A stretch of DNA of 35,521 bases, from the NCBI GenBank assembly GCA_944385435.1, contig CALWXG010000024.1, positions 1 to 35,521 on the forward strand, written 5' to 3'. How positions within the stretch are numbered: the stretch's first letter is position 1; the number at the start of each line of letters is the position of its first letter. The notes below the pieces were generated by a model. The model made no database searches. It saw only the letters and a list, made by a program, of their open reading frames with translations, and was not told the DNA's origin. Below, one piece after another: positions 16,060 through 24,307 of this stretch. The translations under genes and the position numbers were made by a program. Origin of the DNA: an uncultured Oscillospiraceae bacterium. Lineage in GTDB: Bacteria; Bacillota; Clostridia; Oscillospirales; Oscillospiraceae.

Positions 16060-17370
16060 TCAGTGTTCGTTCAACGTGATTTCCAGCACGGTGTCAATGG
16101 GGTCGGGGAGCTGCGGGTCCGGGCCCAGATCGGCGAAGACCATGTCCGGGTAGTCGCTGTGGACCCAGCTGGTGGAGATGGGAACTTCCGCCCCGGTGGC
16201 CAGGGCGCGGATGGAGCGGATCTGCTCCCGCTTCAGCCCCGGGAGGGGCAGCGGACCCAGGGTGTTCTCAAAGATGTGGACGTAGAGATGCGCTCCGTTC
16301 CGGGTGAGCCGGCCGTATTCCGGCTTGTCGGTTCCGGCCCTGCCGCAGCCGTAGATGCTCGCCCCGTTCCGGGCCATCCAGCGGCCCATGGAGTTGAGAC
16401 AATCCAGGGACTCCGGCGGGAGATTGCCCCGGGCGTCCGGTCCCACATTGAGCAGCAGGTTGCCCCCTTTGGACACGCATTCCACCAGGCCGCGCAGGAG
16501 CATGGAGGCGGGCTTGAAGAACCGGTCTGCGGCGCAGTAGCCCCAGTGCCGGTTCATGGTGACGCAGGCCTCCCAGGCCAGGTCCTGCCCCAGGGCGTCC
16601 TGGAGGCCGTGGGGGGGAATGATCTGCTCCGGGGTGATGAAGTCCCCATGGCAGGGAGTGGGGTGCCCGGCGGCCAGGGAGCCGAAGCCCTCGCCGCTGA
16701 CCTCCAGGCGGTTGTTCAGGATGATCCCCGGCTGCAGGGTGCGCACCATCTCCGCCAGCTGGGCGCCCCTCCAGGCCTCGCCCCGCAGATTGCCGTAGGA
16801 AAAGTCAAACCACATCAGATCCAGCTTGCCGTAGTTGGTGCACAGCTCCTCCACCTGGGCGTGGAGGTAGTCCAGATAGCGCTCAAAGCTGCGCCCCTGG
16901 TTCCCGCACTCCGGATGGCGGCGCATGGGGTGGTTGGCGTCGCCCCAGTGGGGATAGTCCGGGTGGTGCCAGTCCAGCAGGGAGTAGTAGAGTCCCGCCC
17001 GCAGGCCCTCGGCCCGGGCGGCCTGGAGGAAATCCGCCACCACATCCCGCCCCAGAGGGGTATTGGTGGATTTGAACCGGGTGTACCGGCTGTCGAAGAG
17101 GCAGAATCCGTCGTGGTGTTTGGCGGTGAGAATCACGTACTTCATTCCGGCCTGTTTTGCTGCCCGGACCCAACCGGCGGGGTTGTAATCCGGAGCGGAG
17201 AACTCCTGGAAATAACGCAGGTACTCCGACTCCGGCATCTCCTCGGTGCTGCGGACCCACTCGCCCCGGGCGGGGATGGCGTAAAGCCCCCAGTGGATAA
17301 ACATGCCCAGCCTGGCCTGCCGGTACCAGGCCATTCTGGCGTCGTACTCCCTGCGGTCAAATTGGTACAT
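16060..17370 (-). CDS. Alpha-L-fucosidase, glycoside hydrolase family 29
   Basis: A 436-residue cytoplasmic GH29 enzyme (no signal peptide). Family features are RLGMFIHWGLYAIP (20-33), KYVILTAKHHDGFCLFDS (77-94), and LDLMWFDFSYG, where Asp189 is the expected catalytic nucleophile. KGGNLLLNVGPDARG marks the end of the barrel. Its likely substrates are intracellular fucosides from mucin or other host glycans taken up by a transporter. I chose ATG 17368-17370, which has GGAGGTGA at the right distance; an upstream in-frame ATG lies beyond the promoter. It leads the GH29-pepA-cutC-transglutaminase operon. Confidence 0.92.
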   Translation of the reverse strand: MYQFDRREYDARMAWYRQARLGMFIHWGLYAIPARGEWVRSTEEMPESEYLRYFQEFSAPDYNPAGWVRAAKQAGMKYVILTAKHHDGFCLFDSRYTRFKSTNTPLGRDVVADFLQAARAEGLRAGLYYSLLDWHHPDYPHWGDANHPMRRHPECGNQGRSFERYLDYLHAQVEELCTNYGKLDLMWFDFSYGNLRGEAWRGAQLAEMVRTLQPGIILNNRLEVSGEGFGSLAAGHPTPCHGDFITPEQIIPPHGLQDALGQDLAWEACVTMNRHWGYCAADRFFKPASMLLRGLVECVSKGGNLLLNVGPDARGNLPPESLDCLNSMGRWMARNGASIYGCGRAGTDKPEYGRLTRNGAHLYVHIFENTLGPLPLPGLKREQIRSIRALATGAEVPISTSWVHSDYPDMVFADLGPDPQLPDPIDTVLEITLNEH

Positions 17371-17398
17371 GGTGCGGTCACCTCCTGTGCTGTATCGT

Positions 17399-17427
17399 AT
17401 TGTAGCATCGCAGGCGGGACAATGCAA
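17399..17427 (-). promoter_or_regulatory. Promoter of the fucosidase operon
   Basis: On the minus strand, TTGCAT (17422-17427) and TACAAT (17399-17404) with a 17-nt spacer, about 28 nt before the fucosidase ATG. Confidence 0.7.
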
Positions 17428-17487
17428 TGCGGGGCGGAGATTTGGGGAGATTTGCGGGAAAAGCCGGAGCAAAGTGCTTTGCAAACC

Positions 17488-17516
17488 TTGACAGGACCGG
17501 GAGAAAAGCCTAAACT
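17488..17516 (+). promoter_or_regulatory. Promoter of the SLC13-type transporter
   Basis: Perfect TTGACA (17488-17493), 17-nt spacer, TAAACT (17511-17516). Divergent from the fucosidase promoter; the two -35 boxes are about 60 bp apart, room for a shared operator although no palindrome is obvious. Confidence 0.75.
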
Positions 17517-17584
17517 AAACAACTGCCGGTTCCACAGAAACCGGGAAAAACAGGCAGGCTGTGGCCTGGGTGAGGTGCAGACGG

Positions 17585-18691
17585 ATGCAGGCAGTGGGAG
17601 CGTTCTTCAAAAAGGAAACGGTATTGTGCATCGCGGTGATTCTGGCCGTGGTCTCCATGTGCGTTGTCCCGCCCGGACCGGCCTACCTCTCCTACATAGA
17701 CTGGGATACCCTGGCCATGCTGTTCAGCCTGATGGCGGTGGTGAAGGGATTCCAGAAAGCGGGCCTGTTCCTGTGCCTGGGGGACTATCTGCTGCGGCGC
17801 ACCACCCACTCCAAGGTGATGCTGCTGATCCTGGTCTTCCTGCCCTTTGTATTCAGCATGCTGGTGACCAACGACGTGTCCCTGATCACCTTCGTGCCCT
17901 TCGGACTGATCGTTCTGCGGCTGGCGGGGCAGGAGCGGCTGGTGGTGCCTCTGGTGGTGCTGCAGACAGCGGCGGCCAATCTGGGCAGCATGCTCACCCC
18001 CATGGGCAATCCCCAGAATCTGTATCTGTACACCCAGTCCGGTATGAGCTTCGGCGCGCTGTGCCTGCTGATGCTGCCCTATGTGCTGATTTCCGCCCTC
18101 TGCCTGATCCTGCTGGTGCTGCTGGGAAAGGGAGAGGCCGTTGCGGCGGTGAGCGTGGATGCGAAGCTGGGCAGCCGGAAGGTGCTGCTGCTCAGTGCCC
18201 TGGGGTTTCTCATCTGTCTGGGCGGCATTTTCAAGCTGATTCCGCCCCTGGTCATCGCGGCGGTGATCGCCGTGTTTCTCCTGGCGGCGGATCGGAAGCT
18301 GCTGGCGTCTGTGGACTACTCCCTGCTGGGCACCTTCATTGCCTTCTTTATTTTTATTGGGAATCTGGGGAATGTGGAGGCGTTCCGCAATCTGATCGCC
18401 TCGGTGCTGTCCGGCCATGAGGTGCCGGTGGCGGTGGTGGCCAGCCAGGTGATCAGCAACGTGCCGGCGGCGCTGCTGCTGTCCGGATTTTCCCAGCAGT
18501 GGGACGGGCTGATCGTGGGCTGCAATCTGGGCGGCCTGGGTACGCTGATCGCGTCAATGGCCAGCTTGATCTCCTACAAACAGGTGGTCCAGGAGTACCC
18601 GGAGCGGAAGAAGTCCTATTTTCTCTGGTTCACCCTGTGCAATGTGGGCCTGCTGGCGGTGCTCCTGGCGGCCTGGCTCATCATTGGTTGA
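17585..18691 (+). CDS. SLC13/ArsB-type (ion transporter superfamily) permease
   Basis: A 368-residue membrane protein with about ten hydrophobic segments. Two re-entrant-hairpin signatures of the ion transporter superfamily are visible: SMLVTNDVSLITFVPFG followed by ANLGSMLTPMGNPQNLYLY in the first half, and SQVISNVPAALLLSGF followed by GCNLGGLGTLIASMASLIS in the second. The TP(M/V/I)GNPQN motif is typical of this superfamily (dicarboxylate, sulfate or arsenite carriers); the substrate cannot be told from sequence. The ATG at 17585 has GAGGTG 8 nt upstream. It faces the fucosidase operon head to head, but any functional link is inference. Confidence 0.85.
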   Translation: MQAVGAFFKKETVLCIAVILAVVSMCVVPPGPAYLSYIDWDTLAMLFSLMAVVKGFQKAGLFLCLGDYLLRRTTHSKVMLLILVFLPFVFSMLVTNDVSLITFVPFGLIVLRLAGQERLVVPLVVLQTAAANLGSMLTPMGNPQNLYLYTQSGMSFGALCLLMLPYVLISALCLILLVLLGKGEAVAAVSVDAKLGSRKVLLLSALGFLICLGGIFKLIPPLVIAAVIAVFLLAADRKLLASVDYSLLGTFIAFFIFIGNLGNVEAFRNLIASVLSGHEVPVAVVASQVISNVPAALLLSGFSQQWDGLIVGCNLGGLGTLIASMASLISYKQVVQEYPERKKSYFLWFTLCNVGLLAVLLAAWLIIG

Positions 18692-18698
18692 CAAACGG

Positions 18699-18737
18699 TC
18701 CGGGCGGTTCCCCAAAGGGAACCGCCCGGATGTTCTA
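18699..18737 (+). terminator. Terminator between the convergent transporter and GH3 genes
   Basis: A perfect 14-bp stem, TCCGGGCGGTTCCC (18699-18712) with its complement (18717-18730), loop CAAA, then TGTTCTATTT. It sits 8 nt after the transporter stop and 5 nt from the convergent GH3 stop, so it probably serves both. Confidence 0.8.
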
Positions 18738-21131
18738 TTTGCGCCGCCCCCTGCGGATCCAGGCCCGCAGCAGTCCGGCCGCACCCCGGAAGAACTGGCC
18801 GTTGAACACCGTTACCAGCGCCCGGGCCATCTCCATGGTGACCATGCCGCCGGTGAGTTTGGCCGCCCCCCGGAAGGGCATGTTCAGGGAGAAGAGGGTA
18901 TTCAGGTCCAGCCGGCTGCGCCGTGCAGCCCGGTTCAGCCGGCAGGTGAGGATGCGCCAGACCAGCCGGCCCAACCAGCTTTTGGAGTAGTACAGCTGGG
19001 CAAAGGTGTCGTTGAGCTCCAGCGGGGCGTCCGGGTCCCACCGGGACGGGGGGATGGGGCCGCCCAGCAGGGCGGCAAACTCCCGGTCCTCCACCTGGGT
19101 GACCCGGGCGGAGCAGTAGCTGGGCAGCTGTGCCGGGTCATAGGGCAGGGGCGCACCGGTGCCCGGCACCGCCAGGGTGCCGGACAGGGGGAGGTCCTGG
19201 CTGGAGGAGCCCACCTGGAGCAGGTACGTGCCGCCCTCCGTCTCCCAGCCCCCGGTTTTCACATTGAAATAGCGGAAGGCCCGCTTGTCCAGGGGAATGG
19301 TCACCTCCCTGCGCTCTCCCGGAGCCAGGTGCACTTTGGCAAAGCCCTTCAGCTCCCGGACAGGGCGGAAGAGTTTGCTGTCCGGCAGGGAGACGTAGAG
19401 CTGGGCAATCTCCGCCCCGGCCCGGTCCCCGGTGTTGGCGAGGGTGAAGCGCACCCGGTCCGGGGAGACGGCCAGATCGGAGTAGGCAAAGCGGGTGTAG
19501 CTCAGCCCGAAGCCGAAGGGGAAGCGCACCGGAACCCGGGCGGAGGCGTAGTAGCGGTAGCCCACAAAGAGCCCCTCCCGGTACTCCGCCGTGCGCTGGG
19601 GGCCGGGGTAATACCGGTGGGCGGGAGTGTCCTCCAGGGATACGGGCCAGCTCTCCGCCAGCTTGCCGGAGGGGTTGCGCCGCCCGGTGAGCACATCCGC
19701 CATGGCGCCCGCCCCGGCCTGGCCCCCCAGATAGCCGGCCACCAGGGCCTGGCAGCAGTCCAGCCAGGGGCACTCCACCGGCGCCCCGCCGGAGAAGACC
19801 GCCGCCACATGGGGATTGGCCCGGCAGACCGCCTGGAGCACGGCAATCTGGTTGTCCCGGAGCTTCAGATGGGGCCGGTCCAGCCCCTCGGACTCGGCCA
19901 GCTCGTCCAGGCCGAGGAAAAACAGCACCGCGTCCGCCCGGCGGGCCAGCTCCTCCGCCGCGGCCAGCCGGGCCCCGTCCGCCCCGCCGCAGCGGGGGAA
20001 GCCGGGCTCATAGCCGATGAGGTCCAGGCCGCTGCGCTTCAGACAGTCCAGGGGGATGTCCACCCGGGTGGGATTCACCGCGCTGGAGCCGGCGCCCTGA
20101 TACCGGGGCGCTCCGGCGAAGTCCCCGATCACCGCCACCCGGGTGCCGGGGGCCAGGGGGAGCAGGTTGTCCTGGTTTTTCAGCAGCACGATGGACGCCC
20201 CGGCGGCCTGCCGGGCGAAGGCATGATGGGCCTGGACGTCGAAGCTGTCCGGGGCGTCCTCCGGGATGGCCGTCCGCTCCAGTACCCGGAGGTACTCCTC
20301 CGCCAGCCGGTCCACGGCGGCCCGGTCCAGCTGCCCGGCCCGGACGGCCGCCGCCACCGCCCGGTCGCTGTCTCCGCCGGTGGTGGGCATCTCCAGGTGG
20401 CAGCCCGCCCGGATGCCGGCCACCCGGTCGTTGCAGGCTCCCCAGTCGGTGACCACGAAGCCGTCGAAGCCCCACTCGTCCACCAGAATGTCCCGGAGCA
20501 GCAGCTTGTGCTCGCTGGCAAAGGTGCCGTTGATCTGGTTGTAGGAGGACATGATGCACCAGGGGCGGCCCTCCTGGACGGCGATCTCGAAGGCGGTGAG
20601 GTAGAGCTCCCGGAAGGTGCGCGGATCGAGGATGCTGTCTGAGTGCATCCGCAGGGTCTCCTGGCTGTTGGCCGCGAAGTGCTTGGGACAGGCGGCGACG
20701 CCGTTGGCCTGCACCCCCCGGATATAGGCCGCCGCCAGCTTGCCCGCCAGGAACGGGTCCTCGGAGAAGTACTCAAAGTTCCGCCCGCACAGGGGGGAGC
20801 GCTTCAGGTTCAGCCCGGGGCCCAGCAGCACGTTGACCCGCTGGGCCCGGGCCTCCGCTCCGGTGAGCCGGCCCACCTCCTCCAGCAGGGGGAGGTCCCA
20901 GCTGTTGGCCAGGGCGGAGGGGGTGGGCCAGCAGGTGGCGGGCAGGCTGGGATTCAGCCCCAGATGGTCGGCGGAGCCGGCCTGCTTGCGCACCCCGCAG
21001 GGCCCGTCGGCCAGGAACAGGGCGGGGATGGACAGCCGGGGGATCTCTTTGGTGGTGAACTGGCTGCCGCCGCTGAGCAGGGAGCAGACCTCCTCCAGGC
21101 TCATCTGTTCCACCAGCTGCTTTGCGTTCAT
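18735..21131 (-). CDS. Beta-glucosidase-type glycoside hydrolase family 3 enzyme
   Basis: A 798-residue GH3 enzyme, cytoplasmic by absence of a signal peptide. The N-terminal barrel has FLADGPCGVR (39-48), VLLGPGLNLKRSPLCGRNFEYF (split here as GPGLN and GRNFEYFSEDP), the Lys150-His151 pair in CPKHFAANSQ and the nucleophile Asp229 in GFVVTDWGA. The alpha/beta sandwich follows with VIGDFAGAPRYQGAGSS, then the fibronectin-III-like domain. An extra C-terminal segment of about 100 residues (LNMPFRGAAKLTGG) is seen in related gut Firmicute enzymes. It probably hydrolyses beta-glucosides or related oligosaccharides. The ATG at 21129-21131 has AGAGGAG 9 nt upstream. The gene is monocistronic with its own promoter and terminator. 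Confidence 0.9.
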   Translation of the reverse strand: MNAKQLVEQMSLEEVCSLLSGGSQFTTKEIPRLSIPALFLADGPCGVRKQAGSADHLGLNPSLPATCWPTPSALANSWDLPLLEEVGRLTGAEARAQRVNVLLGPGLNLKRSPLCGRNFEYFSEDPFLAGKLAAAYIRGVQANGVAACPKHFAANSQETLRMHSDSILDPRTFRELYLTAFEIAVQEGRPWCIMSSYNQINGTFASEHKLLLRDILVDEWGFDGFVVTDWGACNDRVAGIRAGCHLEMPTTGGDSDRAVAAAVRAGQLDRAAVDRLAEEYLRVLERTAIPEDAPDSFDVQAHHAFARQAAGASIVLLKNQDNLLPLAPGTRVAVIGDFAGAPRYQGAGSSAVNPTRVDIPLDCLKRSGLDLIGYEPGFPRCGGADGARLAAAEELARRADAVLFFLGLDELAESEGLDRPHLKLRDNQIAVLQAVCRANPHVAAVFSGGAPVECPWLDCCQALVAGYLGGQAGAGAMADVLTGRRNPSGKLAESWPVSLEDTPAHRYYPGPQRTAEYREGLFVGYRYYASARVPVRFPFGFGLSYTRFAYSDLAVSPDRVRFTLANTGDRAGAEIAQLYVSLPDSKLFRPVRELKGFAKVHLAPGERREVTIPLDKRAFRYFNVKTGGWETEGGTYLLQVGSSSQDLPLSGTLAVPGTGAPLPYDPAQLPSYCSARVTQVEDREFAALLGGPIPPSRWDPDAPLELNDTFAQLYYSKSWLGRLVWRILTCRLNRAARRSRLDLNTLFSLNMPFRGAAKLTGGMVTMEMARALVTVFNGQFFRGAAGLLRAWIRRGRRK

Positions 21132-21183
21132 AGGCACGGCTCCTCTCTGTGCGGTTTGGGCCGGATACGGCCCGTCACTCCAG

Positions 21184-21212
21184 ACTATAGGAAAACGAGC
21201 GGGAAAAGTCAA
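21184..21212 (-). promoter_or_regulatory. Promoter of the GH3 gene
   Basis: On the minus strand, TTGACT (21207-21212), 17-nt spacer, TATAGT (21184-21189), about 50 nt upstream of the start codon. Confidence 0.7.
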
Positions 21213-21214
21213 GA

Positions 21215-21244
21215 CACCCCGGCCTGGGAATTCAGGCCGGGGTG
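21215..21244 (-). terminator. Terminator of the mod operon
   Basis: A 12-bp stem, CACCCCGGCCTG (21215-21226) with CAGGCCGGGGTG (21233-21244), follows the modC stop on the minus strand and abuts the GH3 -35 box. Its T-tract on that strand is interrupted (TCTTGACTTTT). Confidence 0.65.
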
Positions 21245-21281
21245 CCGCGGTTTTTGGAAGGGTAAGGCCTGCTTTCGCGGC

Positions 21282-22325
21282 CTAAGAGGCGGGGTCGGTG
21301 AGGGGCATCAGGGCCTCCGGCGGGATGCGCACCAGCTGCCCCGGGGGCAGGGCGGCATAGTCGGCCTTGGACAGCTCCCAGCGGATGGGCCGGGCCCGGG
21401 GCGCGTCCACCGGGCGGACCATGAGGATGACGGAAAAGGTATCCTCAATGGAGGAGACCACCTCATAGGGGAACACATTTTCCCCCGGTCGGCTCACGGC
21501 CTGGAGGTAGTGGGCCCGCAGCCCCACACAGTTGGCCGGCTCCTCCGGCGCCGGGGCGGCCAGGGTCAGGCCCCAGTCCGGCACGGCTGCCTGCCCCTGC
21601 CCCCACCGGGCGGGGGCGATGTTCTTGCAGCCGGTGAGCCGGGCGGTGACGGCGGTGCGGGGATGGCGGAACAGCTCCCACTTCTCCCCTACCCGGTCGA
21701 TGGTCCCCTGGCCGTAGACGGCGATGGAGCGGGCAATGCGGTACACCTCGTCCCGGTTGTGGCTCACCAGCAGGGTGGTGCCCCCGAAGGAGCGGGTGAT
21801 GGCCAGCACCTCCTGCTCCAACTCCCAGCGCAGGTGGGCGTCCAGGGCGGAGAAGGGTTCGTCCAGCATGAGCAGCGCCGGCCGGGTGATGAGCATCCGG
21901 GCCAGGGCCGCCCGCTGCTGCTGCCCGCCGGACAGCTGCCGGGGCAGGTGATGCTCCAGCCCCTCCAGCCGGAAGCGGTGCAGGTACTCCGCCACCAGGG
22001 GGGAGTTCCGGCCCGCCCAGCCCAGGCCAGCGGCCAGGTTCTGCTCCACCGTCATGTTGGGGAACAGGGCGTAGTTCTGAAACAGCAGACCCACCCGCCG
22101 CTGCTGGGGAGGCAGGTCGATATTCCGGGCAGAGTCGAAGAGCACCCGGCCGTCGGCCACGATGCGGCCCGCGTCCGGCCGCTCCACCCCGGCGATGCAC
22201 CGCAGGGTCATGGACTTGCCGCAGCCGGAGGGGCCCAGCAGGGCCAGCACCTCGTTCTGGGCGGAAAAGGACACGTTCAGGGTGAAGGTGCCCAGCTGTT
22301 TTCGGATGTTTACCTCCAGGGACAT
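21282..22325 (-). CDS. modC: Molybdate ABC transporter ATP-binding protein ModC
   Basis: A 347-residue ABC ATPase: Walker A GPSGCGKS (31-38), Q-loop LLFQNYALFPNMTV, signature LSGGQQQR (131-138), Walker B LLMLDEP (151-157), and switch His in LVSHNRDEV. The C-terminal 110 residues after the ATPase are a divergent regulatory extension (MOP/TOBE-like position) including CVGLRAHYLQAV. Specificity for molybdate is inferred from gene order modA-modB-modC and the Moco riboswitch upstream. It begins 13 nt after the modB stop. A related reading would be a tungstate or sulfate transporter, but the riboswitch favours molybdate. Confidence 0.9.
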   Translation of the reverse strand: MSLEVNIRKQLGTFTLNVSFSAQNEVLALLGPSGCGKSMTLRCIAGVERPDAGRIVADGRVLFDSARNIDLPPQQRRVGLLFQNYALFPNMTVEQNLAAGLGWAGRNSPLVAEYLHRFRLEGLEHHLPRQLSGGQQQRAALARMLITRPALLMLDEPFSALDAHLRWELEQEVLAITRSFGGTTLLVSHNRDEVYRIARSIAVYGQGTIDRVGEKWELFRHPRTAVTARLTGCKNIAPARWGQGQAAVPDWGLTLAAPAPEEPANCVGLRAHYLQAVSRPGENVFPYEVVSSIEDTFSVILMVRPVDAPRARPIRWELSKADYAALPPGQLVRIPPEALMPLTDPAS

Positions 22326-22338
22326 GGGGCGCCTCCCT

Positions 22339-23043
22339 TCACCAGCGTTTGGGATTCTTCTCTTTTTTCGCGGAGATCAGGTTGACCGCGGCCACAATGG
22401 CAAAGGCGATGACCAGGACGATGACCACCCAGATGCCGGCGGTGAGATAGTCTCCGTTCTGGATGACCATGGCGATCTTCTGGGAGATGGTGCCCGTCTT
22501 GCCGGCGATGTTGCCCGCCAGCATGGCGGTGGCGCCGTACTCCCCCAGGGCCCGGGCGAAGGTGAGGATGGTGCCCGCGGCGATGCCCGGCCCGGCGTTG
22601 GGGATCACCACCTTCCAGAAGATGGCCCCCTCGCTCATGCCCAGGGTGCGCCCGGCGTAGATCAGGTTCACATCCACCTGCTCGAAGGCGGCCCGGGCGT
22701 TGCGGTACATCAGGGGGAAGGCGATCACCGAGGCGGCGATGACGCAGCCGGCCCAGCTCTGCACCACTTTGAGGCCGAAGTTCTCAAACAGCCAGCCGCC
22801 GAAGGGCCGGCGCAGGGAGAAGACCAGCAGCAGGAAGAAGCCCGCCACCGTGGGGGGCAGCACCATGGGCAGTGTGAGAATGCCGTCCACCACCGCCCGG
22901 GCCCGGGGCCTCAGCTTCAGCACCCCCCGGGCGGCCCACAGGCCCAGGAAGAAGCACAGCACGGTGGCCACCGCCCCGGTCTTCAGGGAGATCCACAGGG
23001 GGGACCAGTCCAGGTCCCGGAGCACGTCCAGCACCTCAGCCAT
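22339..23043 (-). CDS. modB: Molybdate ABC transporter permease ModB
   Basis: A 234-residue inner-membrane permease with about five to six helices. ILTLPMVLPPTVAGFFLL and FARALGEYGATAMLAGNI are hallmark ModB segments, and the EAA loop that docks on ModC is seen at AGRTLGMSEGAIFWKVVIPNA. I took the ATG at 23041-23043, preceded by AAAGGA about 10 nt upstream, rather than an in-frame ATG 14 codons further up, which almost abuts the modA stop. Gap to modA is 38 nt. The trailing KKEKNPKRW tail is charged and cytoplasmic. Confidence 0.92.
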   Translation of the reverse strand: MAEVLDVLRDLDWSPLWISLKTGAVATVLCFFLGLWAARGVLKLRPRARAVVDGILTLPMVLPPTVAGFFLLLVFSLRRPFGGWLFENFGLKVVQSWAGCVIAASVIAFPLMYRNARAAFEQVDVNLIYAGRTLGMSEGAIFWKVVIPNAGPGIAAGTILTFARALGEYGATAMLAGNIAGKTGTISQKIAMVIQNGDYLTAGIWVVIVLVIAFAIVAAVNLISAKKEKNPKRW

Positions 23044-23081
23044 ATGCGCGCACCGTCCTTTCGTCACAGGGGGGGAGAACC

Positions 23082-24014
23082 TCACCCCTCCAGGTTGCTC
23101 ACAAAGAGGTAGCTCTCAAAGATGTCCATCACCGCGTCGGTCTGGAGGAAGGCGTAGAAGTCGTCCGCGGCGGCGGTCTGGGCCTGGTCCGCCCCGGCGT
23201 TCACCACCCGGCTCATGGGGTAGACGATGCTGCCGGTGAGGGAGCTGTCCACCAGCTCCAGGATCTCCACGTCGTCGATGCGGGAGTAGGCGTCGGAATA
23301 GTAGACGGTGCCCACCTCGTTGGACCCCTCCGCCACGGCGTTCAGGGTGGCGGAGACGTTGGCGGTCTCGTTGATCTCCACCCCGCCCAGGGCCTCAGAC
23401 ACCTCCTGGGCGGTGAACTCGGCGGCGTCCTTGCCGCTGTCCAGGATGCCCAGGGCCTGGAGGGCGGTGCGGGTGTACTGGCCCACGGGGACGGAGCTGC
23501 CGGCCAGGGCCACGGAGGCGGCATTGCCGATCTCGGACAGGGTGGTGACGCTGGTGCCCGAGCCCTTGTAGGTGATCAGGGCCACCTTGTTCTGGAGCAG
23601 GTCCACCCGGGTGCCCTCTATGGCCAGGCCGTCGGCCTCCAGGTCATTGATCTGCCGGGCGCCGGCGGAGAAGAAGATGTCGCACTCAAACCCCTCCTGG
23701 ATCTGGGTGAGCAGGGTGCCGGAGGAGTCGGCGGAGTAGGTGACGGTGATATTGGGCTGGCTGTCGCGGTACAGGGCGATGATGTCCTGGAAGGCGTTCT
23801 CCAGAGAGGCGGCGATGAACACCTGGATCTCGGCGGCGGCCAGCTCCCCGCCGTCCTCTCCGGGCTGCTCAGAGGCGGGCTGGGATACGGGGGGCTCGGA
23901 CGCCGGGCCAGACGGGGCCTGAGAATTCCGGCCGCTTGAGTCGGCGCAGGCGGCCAGGGACAGGCAGAGGGACAGGGCCAGCAGCAGGGCGAGGGTTTTC
24001 TTCATGGGTTTCAC
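23082..24014 (-). CDS. modA: Molybdate-binding lipoprotein ModA
   Basis: A 310-residue extracytoplasmic solute-binding lipoprotein. The signal peptide ends in LSLAAC, so Cys23 is the lipidation site. A 35-residue Ser/Pro/Glu-rich spacer follows, and then the mature domain starts at IQVFIAASLENAFQDI, the ModA pattern in which serines bind the oxyanion. Further signatures are ADSSGTLLTQIQEG, CDIFFSAG and NKVALITYKG. I favour a GTG start at 24012-24014 (AAAGGAG 8 nt upstream); an ATG three codons later is the alternative. It lies directly behind the Moco riboswitch terminator. The Gram-positive-type lipid anchor fits a monoderm envelope. Confidence 0.92.
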   Translation of the reverse strand: MKPMKKTLALLLALSLCLSLAACADSSGRNSQAPSGPASEPPVSQPASEQPGEDGGELAAAEIQVFIAASLENAFQDIIALYRDSQPNITVTYSADSSGTLLTQIQEGFECDIFFSAGARQINDLEADGLAIEGTRVDLLQNKVALITYKGSGTSVTTLSEIGNAASVALAGSSVPVGQYTRTALQALGILDSGKDAAEFTAQEVSEALGGVEINETANVSATLNAVAEGSNEVGTVYYSDAYSRIDDVEILELVDSSLTGSIVYPMSRVVNAGADQAQTAAADDFYAFLQTDAVMDIFESYLFVSNLEG

Positions 24015-24044
24015 AGGACATGCTCCTTTCATTCGCGCAGGGCG

Positions 24045-24083
24045 AGAAAAAATGGCCACTTCGTCCGAAGACAAAGCGGCCAT
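24045..24083 (-). terminator. Terminator of the Moco riboswitch
   Basis: On the minus strand, a 14-bp stem (24070-24083 with 24052-24065, two mismatch/wobble positions) and a UUCG-type loop are followed by TTTTTTCTC. It stands between aptamer and modA and provides on/off control of modABC by transcription termination. Confidence 0.88.
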
Positions 24084-24159
24084 GCGCAAAAGCCGGTCCG
24101 GCCACAGACCGGATCGGGAGCATTGTGTCGGCAATCTCTGTCTCCTTTTCAGAAAAGGA

Positions 24160-24262
24160 AGGCCAGGACATTTCTGTCGCTGACCCCGTGGGGCGGCGGG
24201 AACAGCTGCCCCAGGCCGTCCGGCCATGGGCGTGCGCCTTTAGGCCGGAGGGCTCGGAAACG
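24160..24262 (-). promoter_or_regulatory. Molybdenum cofactor (Moco) riboswitch
   Basis: Minus-strand RNA with the conserved Moco-RNA elements in order: CGAGCCCTCCGGCC, TAAAGGCGCACGCC, TGGCCGGACGGCC, and the 3' element ACAGAAATGTCCTGG. A GGGGC/GCCCC hairpin is present between the last two; this is the P3-type stem that is missing in the variant thought to sense tungsten cofactor, so molybdenum cofactor is the likelier ligand. Downstream genes are modA, modB and modC, a classic target. Confidence 0.88.
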
Positions 24263-24274
24263 AGTGGTATAACC

Positions 24275-24303
24275 AATGTAGCAGGGAACGTCTGATTTGT
24301 CAA
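24275..24303 (-). promoter_or_regulatory. Promoter of the mod operon
   Basis: On the minus strand, perfect TTGACA (24298-24303), 17-nt spacer, TACATT (24275-24280), immediately upstream of the Moco aptamer. Confidence 0.75.
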
Positions 24304-24307
24304 GCCG

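Noticed and set aside
18642-22385. Long plus-strand open frames (666 and 580 codons) opposite GH3 and modC
   Set aside because: Antisense shadows of GC-rich coding sequence without ribosome sites or recognisable motifs.
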